Below, one piece after another: positions 1 through 10,699 of a stretch of DNA of 64,000 bases. Positions within the stretch are counted from its first letter, which is position 1. The number at the start of each line of letters is the position of its first letter. The position numbers and the translations under genes are program-made. The stretch lies in the NCBI GenBank assembly GCA_012934845.2, contig WNNJ02002311.1:37141-101140 (forward strand). The letters run 5' to 3'. The notes under the pieces are model-generated. The model was not told the DNA's origin, did not search any database, and worked only from the letters and a program-made list of their open reading frames with translations. Source of the DNA: Pomphorhynchus laevis. Lineage: Eukaryota; Acanthocephala; Palaeacanthocephala; Echinorhynchida; Pomphorhynchidae.

Positions 1-736
1 CTATTAGGCGGCATGCATTGAAGGCCTCTAAAAATTGCGAGGATAGCTGCTCAGTTGCCAGGCAAATCGCAGAGTCAGTCAGCGACGGTGCTAAGTTTCG
101 AGATTGCACGTCGAATTTTGTGAGCATTCGTTTACATGCGATCGCGTCAAGACCTGAGGGACCAGTGCCTCCTTTTGTGAACTTACAGGCTCTGATAATT
201 GAGTTTTCATCTAATGTGTACAATCTGCATGGGTTATGATCATGAGCGTTTTGGAGCTTTGCAGACAAGATGTTGTAGTTTGGAGGACAGCAGCCCGGCG
301 GGTGAAGGTTTTGAAGTATCTGTTTTACTTGTATACTGTGTATGACGTCGATTGGTGCAAGCAACGCTGATTTTGTCACAACGTCAAGAACGGCTGAGCA
401 TGCTGAAATTTTCCGTTGTGTAATTAAGTTGCAATACGTTTTGATCCAGTCATCTGAATTTTTTCTGCAGTTGAGACGGATGCTAAGCTAGAAATATTCA
501 GCTTCCGCGTATAGAGCTTCATAGTCTTTTTGCTGCCACAAAGCTAGTCGGCGTTCGAGCGTTTTTTTGTATTAGTGACACTTTGCTCGAAGGAATTCGT
601 TATAAGATGCATTGGGAAAAACGACAGCCATTTTGAGAACTTCAGGATGTAGGCCAAGTTGATCAGGTGTAGGAGAATAGTAAGTGGTAAGTATCTCAAT
701 AAATTTGTGACTTGCCGTACATTTTGGCAGATACAA
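1..736 (-). pseudogene. QGDP-type RT fragment, copy 1 (cut by window edge)
   Basis: Read on the minus strand this holds the region before the RT core. It starts near LPKCTASHKFIEILTTYY, runs through an SALLAPIDVIHS stretch, then GGTGPSGLDAIACKR and a Leu/Arg-rich block, and ends at the window edge just before the KDGGIRPIG block seen in the sister copy at 3531-4265. The two copies are about 99% identical at the DNA level. The order of blocks is typical of a widespread but poorly named animal RT family whose members read GPSGLDA, then KxDGGxRPIGVGE, then DASNAFN, then QGDPLAM. The reading is broken and no gene product is expected. The family assignment rests on remembered motif patterns, not on a search. 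Confidence 0.7.
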
Positions 737-895
737 CGCAAAGTAGATAACGGTTTTGAGTAACAAATTCAAGCGGACCTTTGAAATCTACACATAATCT
801 CTCGAATGCCTGAGTGGCGTTGGTAACGTGGCTACCGGTAGGTTTACAAAAGCGAGGTTTCAGTTCGGCAAAAATATGGCAACTATTGATAACTT
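737..895 (-). mobile_element. Ty3/gypsy-like integrase fragment (fossil)
   Basis: The minus strand reads as the end of an integrase zinc-binding region and the start of the catalytic core (AELKPRFCKPT, then ERLCVDFKGPLEF). This is the same kind of sequence as the longer integrase at 4802-5830 but a different copy. The fragment stops where QGDP-type RT copy 1 begins at 736. It is an old remnant of an LTR retrotransposon with no LTR visible next to it, and is clearly not functional. Confidence 0.65.
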
Positions 896-938
896 ATACT
901 GAAGGCTATGCCCTGAGATGATAGAAAATAACGGAACT

Positions 939-1014
939 CACGAGATTGAAAGCATGATCTCGTGATCATGTTTATGGAGGTTAATAACCCTCCCATGTTT
1001 ATGGGAGGGTTATT
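939..1014. repeat. Two adjacent hairpins
   Basis: Positions 939-946 and 957-964 form an 8-bp stem. Positions 983-996 and 1001-1014 form a perfect 14-bp stem around a GTTT loop. They lie between the gypsy integrase fragment and a LINE fragment. No transposon end motif (such as a Helitron CTRR) follows, so their origin is unknown. Confidence 0.6.
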
Positions 1015-1019
1015 CAACT

Positions 1020-1137
1020 GTTTCAAATTTGCTTGATGCTCATTTTGATTGGACAGCGAATAAGGCAAACTATACCGATACAGACATTATATTTTTCGAC
1101 TTTTCAAAAGCTTTTGATAGAGTAGATCATGATTAAT
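1020..1137 (+). pseudogene. CR1-like LINE RT motif A scrap
   Basis: The plus strand reads TDTDIIFFDFSKAFDRVDHD, which is RT motif A of CR1/Jockey-type LINEs (DFSKAFDRV; the first Asp is catalytic). Only about 40 codons are readable, and they run straight into the Gag-like sequence that follows. It is a remnant of a much larger element, with no ends visible. Confidence 0.6.
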
Positions 1138-2296
1138 GACGAATCTAAGCTACCATTACTTGTCAATCTCATCTCGACAAAATTATTCGGATTAATCAAA
1201 GCGTGTACTTCATATGAAGAGACTGTAAATATCTTGAATATAATTCATAAAGCCTGTAAATATTCTATTTGCATGTTACCAACTTCATGCTTGCCGACAA
1301 GAATCGGCAATGACTTTAGATCAGTATCTCCGAATGCTTGGCGATTTCGCAAATCTATACGATTTTCAGCCTGTGGATGCTTCTTCAAATTGTAATGTAC
1401 ATATTACAGATTCTTTTATTCAAGGACTTCACAATAGTTACATTAGACAACGTCTCCTTGAATCTCGAGTAACTGATCTTGGCGAACTAGTGACGATTGC
1501 CAAATCACTCGAAGCAGCTCAACAACATGCCGCGATAATATCATCCGCAGAAACATCAAGTCTCGCATTACTCATGTCAGTCTGGTTGATAAATCATGTG
1601 AAGATAATGAACAATTTGATACTCTCGCTGCACTGAAAACAAATAAACTAACACGCTTCTCTCAAAGTCAAAAACGTTGTATATTTTGTGGTGGATTGCA
1701 CCATTTTCGATTAAATTGTTCAGCTCGGAATTCAACTTTCCATTCATGTGGTGAAAGTGGTCATTTTTCAAACGTTTGTCGCTCTCGTAGTCCAAAGAAT
1801 ACTCCGTCAACATCCGTTGCTCTCTCTATATATTGCGCATCTCTATTTAACCAAAGTCAAACGTACCAGAAAGTTTTGATAGCTAACAAATCGTTTCAAT
1901 TACTTCTGGATACGGGGAGTTCAGACAATTTTATTGATGATGCGGTGGTATCTGACCTTCAAATAAAAACTTACCTGTGTAAACGCCAAGTCCACATGGC
2001 GTCATCATCCCAATCCGTGTTCGTTCGTCGTCATTGCTACATTACTTTCAAATTTATGGATCGTACTTACAGGAATACACTTTCTCGTGTTGCCTAATTT
2101 ATGCGCATCCGTAATATTAGGACAGAAGTTTTTTCTCCTCCACCGATATATTACTTTCAATTTCGCTGGTCCGATCGCTATTTTATCTTTGGCATCTTTA
2201 CAAACTGCTCCAGTCATGGATATTAAGGCGTCATTCGCACAATTGAACACAGCCTGCCAACTTATGCAAATCAGCAGAAATACGCTTCGCTAGAAT
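1129..2296 (+). mobile_element. Ty3/gypsy-like Gag, nucleocapsid and protease fossil
   Basis: A decayed Gag-Pol beginning of a Ty3/gypsy (Mag-like) LTR retrotransposon. In order there is a Gag capsid-type region (about 1135-1640, with MTLDQYLRMLGDFANLYDF and LGELVTIAKSLEAAQQ), two cysteine/histidine zinc knuckles of nucleocapsid type (about 1675-1790) and a retropepsin-like protease start (about 1860-2100, LLLDTGSSDNFID). The sequence then fades out at the edge of a minus-strand RT fragment. Several breaks are present and no LTR is seen. The integrase pieces at 737-895 and 4802-5830 lie on the opposite strand, so they are different copies or the product of inversion. Confidence 0.8.
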
Positions 2297-3011
2297 TTTT
2301 ACCACTATATGAGGAGAAAGTTCACCCACTCCAATTGGTCGTACCCCAGGACTTAAGTCCAATGGCATCAAACGACTTATTGTGAACGTTTCAATATCAC
2401 CTTGTTTTAAAGTCACGGTTGCTAGGGTAATTGCGAAATTAGCCAAGACTGTTGCAAATTCGCAGATTTCAGACCTTAGATGCTGGGAAGCAAAACCGTA
2501 ATTCATGAAAAAATTCTTTCATTCGTCAACGTCTGCTACTGAAGGACCTGCAGAACCTGTCGTACTAGTAGCATCTCTAATGATGTCATTAGTCGTGACA
2601 CCTGCAAATTGCATTTCATGATGTTCAATTACTCCATCATGGTCGTGTTTGAGCACAAATTCATTATTTATCATTTTAAAGGGAGGGTGAAGATCTTTTA
2701 ACTTTGATACAACCGTCTGATTATTGATGATTTGATTTGTATTTAACAGATCCTGCACCATCAAAGTTTAAAGCACGATACGTTTTTCTTATTTTACCGC
2801 TTTTATTCAATGTAGCAATTCTTTTTAGAGTTAATTTATCACCAGTTGTAGTAGTGTTCAGTTGCTCTTGCCTAACTCTTTGCGAATATTCTGCTTCAGC
2901 TTTAAGTTTGTCCAAAGCACCACTCTTCCAAAGTTTTATTCTTCGTGCCAGTGATTTTCTTATGAAGTTTATTTTTCGACTTCCAACTCGTTGTAAAATC
3001 AATTGACACAA
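2231..3011 (-). pseudogene. QGDP-type RT fragment, copy 2 (divergent)
   Basis: Minus-strand blocks in order: SLARRIKLWKSGALDKLKAE (3011 side), VVSKLKDLHPP, GPSVADVDE, YGFASQHLRSEI, then LSPGVRPIGVGELS near 2330. This is the same RT family as 3012-4600 but a clearly different copy: the pre-RT 'ARRIKLW' helix, the LHPP motif and the GVRPIGVGE motif all align by eye. The catalytic core beyond this point is absent; at about 2230-2290 the sequence meets the gypsy protease fossil. It is spread over several frames and is non-coding today. Confidence 0.7.
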
Positions 3012-4600
3012 AACGGTTGCTTCCCCCTAAGGATCATCCCTTCTCTGTTTATCCGTATTGATGCATTTCGATGGTATGTACGGATTGTTGGATTGACTCG
3101 ATTAAGGGTATAGATGTAAGTGAAAAGCCGGCCATTGCGAATGGATCGCCTTGGATGAAGCCCTCTTTTGATAAGATACTGCAACCTCCAAGTGAGAGAT
3201 TGGATGGAGATTGATAAATGTTTTGCATAACTTGATGCAGTCAAGGGTGGGTGAATTTTATGTTATGGATAGCAGCGGCTCTGTTTATTGAGTTAAACGC
3301 GTTGGATGCGTCGATAGCTAACAAGCAGCGATCGTTTTTTTGTGAAATGCACTGCGCAACGTGTATATTGCGTACTCAATTCCGCTTTTTTTGGCTTGCA
3401 GCGAGTTGGCGCTTCTCGCAGACATCTTCAATGTCAGTGAGTACACGTTGTAAAATGGATTTGCTTATGATTCGTATCGCGGTGTCACATACACCGATTG
3501 GTCTTATACCTCCATCTTTATTCTCTAGAGCTATTAGGCGGCATGCATTGAAGGCCTCTAAAAATTGCGAGGATAGCTGCTCAGTTGCCAGGCGAATCGC
3601 AAAGTCAGTCAGCGACGGTGCTAAATTTCGAGATTGCACGTCGAATTTTGTGAGCATTCGTTTACATGCGATCGCGTCAAGACCTGAGGGACCAGTGCCT
3701 CCTTTTGTGAACTTACAGGCTCTGATAATTGAGTTTTCATCTAATTTGTACAATCTGCATGGGTTATGATCATGAGCGTTTTGGAGCTTTGCAGACAAGA
3801 TGTTGTAGTTTGGAGGACAGCAGCCCGGCGGGTGAAGGTTTTGAAGTATCTGTTTTACTTGTATACTGTGTATGACGTCGATTGGTGCAAGCAACGCTGA
3901 TTTTGTCACAACGTCAAGAACGGCTGAGCATGCTGAAATTTTCCGTTGTGTAATTAAGTTGCAATACGTTTTGATCCAGTCATCTGAATTTTTTCTGCAG
4001 TTGAGACGGATGCTAAGCTAGAAATATTCAGCTTCCGCGTATAGAGCTTCATAGTCTTTTTGCTGCCACAAAGCTAGTCGGCGTTCGAGCGTTTTTTGTA
4101 TTAGTGACACTTTGCTCGAAGGAATTCGTTATAAGATGCATTGGGAAAAACGACAGCCATTTTGAGAACTTCAGGATGTAGGCCAAGTTGATCAGGTGTA
4201 GGAGAATAGTAGGTGGTAAGTATCTCAATAAATTTGTGACTTGCCGTACATTTTGGCAGATACAAGTGGTTTGATCTCCATTGTGAGATCATGATTAGAA
4301 GATACATAACTATGTGACTGCGAGAGATTTGACAAGTGGATTCGCTTGAAGTTGTTTCACAGGGATTGAAAGGTGACATCACGATATCATTATTACTGTG
4401 AGATTGAATAGGCATTTGGGTCGATTCGGAATTTGTTCGAAGATCTCAAAACACTGCCAGGGTATGTCTGTTCGTACAATTTGGAGCATAGTAGTTAAGG
4501 CATTCTGTGTTATTTTTTGACAGCGACACCCTTTACATTTCGCGTTGACACCATTGCAGCCACAACATTTGGTAATGGAGCTTGACTTTGCAAGTGGCAT
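3012..4600 (-). pseudogene. QGDP-type RT, copy 3 (most complete)
   Basis: Minus strand, 5' to 3': a Cys-rich N-terminus at 4600-4379 (KCCGCNGVNAKCKGCRCQK, six Cys in 16 residues); the conserved pre-RT region at 4262-3900; an open stretch of 177 codons (3909-3376) with GGTGPSGLDAIA, ACRLIALENKDGGIRPIG and a basic tail; RT motif A near 3340-3250 (CLLAIDASNAFNSINR); and a motif-B-like block near 3190-3130 (EGFIQGDPFAMAGFS). The YxDD region is not seen before copy 2 begins at 3011. RNA-directed DNA synthesis is the expected ancestral activity. The family is found in many animal genomes. I do not know its transposition mechanism, and see no endonuclease and no LTR here. Confidence 0.7.
3531..4265. 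repeat. Long direct repeat of 1-736
   Basis: Bases 1-736 recur at 3531-4265 in the same orientation with only about seven substitutions and one base missing in a T run, so about 99% identity over 736 bp. To the right of 736/4265 the copies diverge at once: gypsy integrase sequence follows the first copy and the RT's own upstream region follows the second. The first copy may continue to the left beyond the window. This is a recent duplication or a young pair of copies. Confidence 0.95.
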
Positions 4601-4614
4601 ATTGTTTGGCTCGA

Positions 4615-4801
4615 GTGTTATTTTATTGTCTTGTTTTCACGATTCCATCTGAAAGTAAGTAGTTTTTGATATAGAATCAAAAGGCCGATAGAAGGCTTTA
4701 TTGAGTATATCTACAAAACATGTAATAAATACGTTAGCATTCGAATAAACAAAGTTAATAATATTAAATAGTACATCAATCTCCCAACTGGTAAAAATCT
4801 T
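4615..4801 (-). mobile_element. Possible LTR remnant next to the integrase
   Basis: Just downstream of the integrase reading frame, the minus strand has a purine-rich GGGAGA followed by TGATGTAC, and later an AATAAA inside an AT-rich stretch. This would fit a polypurine tract and the start of a 3' LTR with a poly(A) signal. No second LTR is available for comparison in the window, so this is only a suggestion. Confidence 0.25.
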
Positions 4802-5830
4802 TCATATGGGGCGGAGGACGTCTGCTGCGAGTAGGGTATCGAGTTGATGGATTTTCTGATTTGCAGTGTTGTATTTCATCAGGAAAGATACATTTAGTCG
4901 ATTCCATTTCTGTAACGAATAGTCATCACCGTGTTCCTCAGATAAAGCTTCTTCTGAACTCTCGTTTACATTAGTAGTATACTCGCGCCTAATGTTCATT
5001 TCATCAATATCGGACGCATTCGATTTTGGGCAAAGGGCAAGATGTTTCGTAGATACTCGAATTGTTTCCTCATTGTCAAAAGATACTGTTGCATACTTAA
5101 GATTTGGGTCAATCAGCTCAACTTCCTCAACACGGCTATCATATTTTGAGCCTCGTCTGAAGTCCTTCAACAATACACGACCTTGCTCCCACAACCAATC
5201 GAGTAACGTGATTCCATAAACAGATCTTCTTCGGAATCCAAATAGTCTCTCATGAGGCGTTACATTTGTAGCAGTGCACAGGAGACTGCAGATCGAATTC
5301 AATGCAAATAGCAACACCGAGTACCACTCATCTATTTCTATGTGGTGTTCGAGCATAGCGAGCTGTACCGATTTCCAAATAGTTCCATTGAATTTCTCAC
5401 ATTGACCGTTGCCGCAAGGATTGTAAGGATATGTATAAGAAGAAATCACATTATTTCGGCTGAGGAAGCTGCGAGCGTCACGGGACAAGAAAACGGCGAC
5501 TCTGTCAGAATGTATACTTGCGGGGGCACCAAATAGATGAAATAGTCCACGCAAACACTCGATAACAGTTGTTGCGCAAGTATCTTTATATGGCCACGCC
5601 CACGGGAAACGACTATATTCGTCTACATCTGTGAGCATATATCGGTAGGTGGAAGACACAGGAAAGGGACCTTTAAAATCAAACGAAATACGTTCCATTG
5701 GTTGAGTCGATTTTATTAATGTGGAATTTTGTGATTTCCAGAAACGAGGTTTAATTTTCGAACAAACCTTACACTTTGACGTAATATCGCGGACTTCGTT
5801 GATTTAGAAGGGGAGATTGTGGGACCGCAC
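4802..5830 (-). mobile_element. Ty3/gypsy-like integrase fossil
   Basis: The minus strand carries the C-terminal part of a gypsy-type Pol. The end of the zinc-binding region (KCKVCSKIKPRFW, about 5790-5750) is followed by an integrase core (ISFDFKGPFP, then IHSDRVAVF, then NPCGNGQCEKFNG) and a C-terminal region of the kind seen in gypsy elements of invertebrates (VEEVELIDPNLKYATVSF, then VSTKHLALCP). The integrase part is still open over about 298 codons, so it decayed late, but the rest of Pol is missing and the element as a whole is broken. On the 5930 side it abuts a LINE RT. Confidence 0.85.
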
Positions 5831-5934
5831 GTAATGTCAAAATCGTGTTTCTCCAGGATGACACAATAAACTGTGCAATTTTTGAAGTTTAGTTGTTCGA
5901 CTATGAATAGCATGGCACATATGAATAGCATGGT

Positions 5935-6930
5935 GAACCCCAGGTATTTTACTTGACTTGTGAAGGTAGGGAGTGGTTGATTAGTCAATATGGAAGAAAG
6001 AGCTGAGAGTGCTAGTCTCTTTATTTTTTACTTTGTCGTAGGAGCGCCATGAAAGACAACCACCTGCTATTTGGAGGAATTTAAAACAAGATTGGATATG
6101 GGTAACTGATCTTTTAATCTTAAAAAGAAACGGCTGATGACAGAGATTCCATCTTTGCACCTGCGTTCAGAGAACAGAGCTGTGGTATCATCAGCATATA
6201 TCACCAAATGTTGATCGCGTTTAAAATTTTTGTCTAGTTCAATAGAAGCAGCAAGATATAAGATTTGAGGAAGTGGGATCATTGAGGCACACCCGTAATA
6301 GGGTAGAATTGACATGCATCAGGGTCGCCTTCATATAAGAAACGCTTGGTATACAACAATATTTCCACCCTGTTAACAATTCTCACAGGCAACCCGAGGG
6401 ACCTGAGAGAAAAGACAACGAAGGGAATAGAAATGCGGTCAAATGCAGCAGAAAATTCAAGAAAAACAGCCACAGCAAGCTGATTACTATTATCTTGACA
6501 AAATTGATGCACTTCACCTATTGCTAAATGGACCTAGCGATCTTTTACGTACCCATGAAAGTATGGTGGGATTAAATTTCGCCTACTTAGATGGTCGCAG
6601 ATTTTACGCCCAAGCGAAACCTTGCTCCTGAAGTCACACCAAGTCGGGATTGGTTGGGGATATTGAGTGGCTCCATAATTGTGTGGGGATAACGATTCCT
6701 CTAAAACTTTATCAAGGCCTATACTACCAATTTAAACCAAGGCTCTATCCTTCCAGCATACAAACTTCCCCTTCTTGAATATCTTCCAAAAGGAAGACTG
6801 CAAAGGGTTAAGGTGAGCAATGCTCGCCTTATCCCTAATAAGCTGGAACCTATATCTAGTGCAACAGTATTCATTCGAGAATACCTGTCTGGCGGAAACC
6901 GAAAGATAGGGAAGGTGTAACATTTTAACC
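5935..6930 (-). pseudogene. I/Jockey-like LINE, RT domain
   Basis: Minus strand. A pre-motif block (VHQFCQDNSNQ) precedes motif A (FLEFSAAFDRIS, about 6460-6420), then ITGVPQ (motif B start, about 6290), motif C VIYADDTTALF (about 6215-6180), and motif D/E (FTSQVKYLGFT) ending at about 5935. The blocks lie in at least three frames, so the gene is dead. The other half of the same family lies at 62.7-64.0 kb and matches at the DNA level (5941-6250 resembles 63695-64000). The 3' end is lost against the gypsy integrase fossil. Confidence 0.8.
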
Positions 6931-7129
6931 AGAACTTTGAGTTTTGTTGTAATGGGATTTTAAATACGATCTTTATAGGTAATCAAAAGAAACGCGGTTG
7001 CTTGCGATGAGAGGTAGGGATTAAATTCGGTCAAACTCTCATTTTCAATTCTAGGGAAGAGTTGGATAGCTGGTCACTCTGATGGGATCAAAGTGAAACC
7101 TTCTTATAAGCAACGTATATTCTTCTATC

Positions 7130-7730
7130 CGTCAACGAATTGGGTCATGAGAATTGGTCTGTTTTTGGCGCGACTGCTCAGTACGGATGGGTTTCAACAA
7201 CGACATCTTATGAATCAGTAATATGTCGAGTAGAGAATTAGTTGTTGAGCAACGAAAAGTGGGGGACTGTGGTTTATCAATATGATAGTCGTTCCTGGCT
7301 CTGCGGAGTGCTGCATTAATCCAACGACAAGTTATGTTGTTGAAGTCACCGAGTAACATATCATAGCCACTACCCAAAATACAGTTCAGGAGCTTACGGT
7401 TCTTGTGAATTTCCTCTTGCCTAATATAGATTTGCTATACTGATACGTTTACCGTTCTTACAAAGTGATATAGCTAAACAAGACAGGGCTGGACAAGAAT
7501 AGTTTAAAAGGAGGAATGATCTTAATGAGCATTTAGCGAGGCTTAAAAGACTTTGAGATGAAGAGGAGTGAGGAGGGGTTATGTACGGAGTAAACTGGGT
7601 GTAAATGTGCTTAGGGATAAATCGAGTAATGTCCTGGGAGAGAAGGATAGACTGCGTCTTCTTAATGACTATAACATTTGCATCTCCACCAGATAGAAGG
7701 CTAAGGGCGGAAGCACCTCCGAATTTCACT
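7130..7730 (-). pseudogene. I/Jockey-like LINE, apurinic endonuclease domain
   Basis: Minus strand. DITRFIPKHIYTQFTPYITP and KNGKRISIANLY mark the first part of an APE-type endonuclease (about 7690-7425). MGSGYDMLLGDFNN (about 7377-7340) is the conserved GDFN block, followed by STTNSLLDILL. In a live element this domain nicks target DNA to prime reverse transcription. It lies upstream of the RT at 5935-6930 in the correct order, but a frame change separates the pieces. Confidence 0.75.
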
Positions 7731-8109
7731 GAAGGATGTTCAGTGAAACGACTCTCGACTACTTTGCATTGTGTTACGTCAGCTGGAGTTGGATGCCTAC
7801 CTCCTAGCAGGAACCAGGAGAGAGAAAGTTTCCATTCTCACTTACAGCCCTACCGGGAGAAGACACTTGCCCACCGGCATTGTCTTCATCTCCCTTTGAG
7901 GCCAACAACTCCCAGCAGATATCATTATTTTTTGCCAACTTTGAGTTAGCCAGCCTCAGTTTTGAAAATAATCTCTTCTTAGAACGGGGGCTATCTTTTA
8001 AGAGGTAAAAATCGTCGATGAAGGAAAGCGGGACTTTTCGAATTTCGCTATCAGATGATTCGTTAAGGCTCGAATCTTGTCCTTGTACACCTGTAATCTT
8101 GCGTCAACA

Positions 8110-8555
8110 ATTTTATATTATCGGCGTCCGTCATACAAGAACCGGCTGAATTGAACAAGCAGGCAGCGGCAAAGTGGTCCGATCTGGCCGGTACCCACAA
8201 TGCCTTAACTTGTATTCTTTGAAGATAGAACATCTTCTAGATCAGGCTTGGTGCTGACCACCGCAATTGAAACATAGAGGGTGGAGAGCACATTTCCCCT
8301 CATAGAGTCAGAAGAGATGCAAACCCCACATTTACGGGGTTTAGTGCAGTTCGAGGACCAGTGTTCCCAAAGGTGGCACCCATTGCAATGGGGTATGTTA
8401 AGTCGTCAGCGTCTTTATGTGTAAAAGAAAGGTTGTGCCCCCAGAAGGAATTACATTTAATTTTAGTCAGGCATTCTGACTGGTTAACTGCGGTAGAACA
8501 GAATGCTACTTCTATAGGCCGGCCTTTCTTGCGCAAGATGAGGCGAATATTGTGA
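8110..8555 (-). pseudogene. I/Jockey-like LINE, ORF1 zinc-knuckle region
   Basis: Minus strand. IEVAFCSTAVNQSECLTKIK is followed in changing frames by GCHLWEHWSSNC, KCGVC and PLCFNCGGQHQA..CSIFKEY, the CCHC knuckle series of Jockey/I-type ORF1 nucleic-acid-binding proteins. The plus-strand sister copy at 61541-61729 has the same series. It is broken by frame changes. Bases 7731-8110 between ORF1 and the endonuclease show no readable domain. Confidence 0.7.
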
Positions 8556-8573
8556 ATTCTGTACTCAGATGTG

Positions 8574-8672
8574 AGAGCTCTTAAATCATATAGATTGAGC
8601 TCTTATAGCTCTTAAATCATATAGCTCTTAAATCATATAGAGCTCTTAAATCATATAATAGAGCTCTTATTA
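8574..8672. repeat. Short tandem repeat, 17-18 bp units
   Basis: Four or more imperfect copies of AGCTCTTAAATCATATA, some joined by short extra pieces of GAGCTCTTAT. It sits between the end of the I/Jockey-like LINE and the start of the PLE and may be part of the PLE's left flank. Confidence 0.85.
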
Positions 8673-8689
8673 TAATTATAATAAAGAAT

Positions 8690-10675
8690 TAAAATCAATA
8701 TGTAACGATAATATTAGAAACATAATGGAAACAGAATGCAATTGTAAAAGTCTTAGTTTTGATAAAATAAATGAACATATATGTACCCATAATCTAGAAT
8801 TAATTGAAAATTGTGAATTAAGAAAGCTGCTATCAAAAGGGTATAAATATAGATTAAATAATAACAACGACAAAAATAAAATTTACAGTTCGTTATATAA
8901 TAACTTAAATGATTACTTTAGTAAGCTGATTAATAGTGAAAGCTCGAATATATCTAAGATAAAAATTTGGAAAGATTATATATTTGATAAAATTAAAAAT
9001 AAAATGAAAATAACAAACAATTATAAAAGAAAGATAAAATTAATAAAGATATGTATAAAGAACTTACTAAATTAAAGGATAACTCAATAATAACAACTAT
9101 TAATAAAGCTAGTAATAACTTTGTCTTCATATGCAAAAAGCTTTATTATGATATACTAATGAAAGAGGTTAATTCTAATGATTTAAATGCAAATCCAACA
9201 TATGAACGTAGTGAGTTGAGTTTAGAAACAATTATTACAAGTCACTGTTCTATAATGGATAAAAAGGGTATAAGAGTTGAATTAAATAATAAAACTATAC
9301 CTATATTATATTGCAATCCAAAATTACATAAAAATCCAATAAAACCTAGGTTCATATGTAGTGCGTTTAAATGTACATTAAAACCACTTTCTGTCTATAT
9401 GAATAAAATACTTAAAGTAATTAAAGCACATTTTAAAAAAATATTGCAAGGTAATCGAAATTAATACTGGTATAAAACACTATTTCAGTATTAATTCTAC
9501 AAAAGAATTTTTAGAAAAGACAAAAGGAATAAATTTTCAAAATATAAATACATACGATTTTAGTACGCTTTATACAAATCTAGATTTAGTAGATATTAAA
9601 GAAGCGTTAGTAAAATTAATTAATCTTATATTCGGAACAATATATACATATATATGTTATAATAATTATAACGCCTATCTAACAAAAATTAAACCATCAA
9701 ATAAATATAAATATATGGATAAAATTGAATTAATAGAATCCTTAAATATTTTGATAAATCAAAATTATGATAAATCAAAATTATACTAAATCTAAACAAT
9801 ATAAATATATGAGATATGTTTCGATACATTGATGATATATGTGTATTTGATTCTAATAATTTTTATTCAATTAGTGAGCACATTTATCCAGAAAGCCTTA
9901 TTCTTAACAAAACCAATATTAATGATAAAGAAGGTGTATATCTAGATATGAACATTAAATTAACATTAACTAAAACTACTATTAATTTATATCGTAAAGA
10001 TGACATATTTAAATTTACAAGAAACATATTTTTGCATGAGCATTCATGCATACCATATAATATAAAATATAAATCTAAGCAATATAAAAAACTAAATATA
10101 TATAAAAACTAAATCTATATATAAAAACTAAATCCAATATATAAAAACCAAAAACCAATATATAAAAACTAAATCTAAACAATATAAATATATGAAATAT
10201 GTTTCGATACATTGATGATATATGTGTATTTAATTCAAATAATTTTTATTCAATTAGTGAGCACATTTATCCAGAAAGCCTTATTCTTAACAAAACTAAT
10301 ATTAATGATAAAAAGGTGTATATCTAGATATGAACATTAAATTAATATTAACTAAAACTACTGTTAATTTATATCGTAAAGATGACATATTTAAATTTAC
10401 AAGAAACATATTTTTGCATGAGCATTCATGCATACCATATAATATAAAATATAATACATTAAATAATGAAATTTTAAGAATTGCAACAATATGTAATGAT
10501 ATTGGCTTTCTTCAAAATCATTTAAATAATTTAATAGATACATATTTTAAACTAGGTTACTATAAAAATAACATCAAGCAGAAAATAGTAAAATATATAA
10601 ATCAACACAATAATATAAAAAATAAATTTAAACTCTTAAGTGGCAAATTTTTATGGATGGATAATAAATAATATA
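8690..10675 (+). mobile_element. Penelope-like element RT (decayed)
   Basis: Plus strand, very AT-rich. In order: an N-terminal block (EHICTHNLELIENCELRKLL then GYKYR, about 8777-8850), IINKASNNFVFICKKLYYD (about 9098-9150), ILYCNPKLHKNPIKPRFICS (about 9304-9361), NTYDFSTLYTNLDL (about 9550-9590), FRYIDDICVF (RT motif C variant, about 9818-9846), then YLDMNIKLTLTKT and a C-terminal tail ending LLSGKFLWMDNK at 10671. This is the block order of animal Penelope-like/'LRKLLxKGxxFR' RTs. No GIY-YIG nuclease is visible. The element has many breaks. A related 3' end is at 55080-55545 on the other strand. Confidence 0.75.
9790..10453 (+). repeat. Tandem duplication inside the PLE RT
   Basis: About 281 bp (9790-10070), holding the YIDD motif and the following YLDMN block, recur at 10173-10453 with only a few changes. 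The two copies are joined by about 100 bp of short repeats built on TATAAAAACTAAA (10080-10172). The duplication is therefore local and recent relative to the decay of the element. Confidence 0.9.
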
Positions 10676-10699
10676 CTTTGTATTAGAATAAGATACTAG

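Noticed and set aside
3251-3769. A 172-codon plus-strand protein
   Set aside because: It is the antisense of the minus-strand RT, whose motifs (GPSGLDA, KDGGIRPIG, DASNAFN) are convincing.
1129-5830. One complete gypsy element spanning 0.7-5.8 kb
   Set aside because: Gag-protease and integrase lie on opposite strands, reverse transcriptase of gypsy type is not found, and unrelated RT copies lie between them. I treat them as separate fossils.
5716-5988. A distinct 90-codon gene between LINE and integrase
   Set aside because: Its first part is the end of the LINE RT (FTSQVKYLGFT) and its last part is sequence in front of the integrase; the frame is a chance join.
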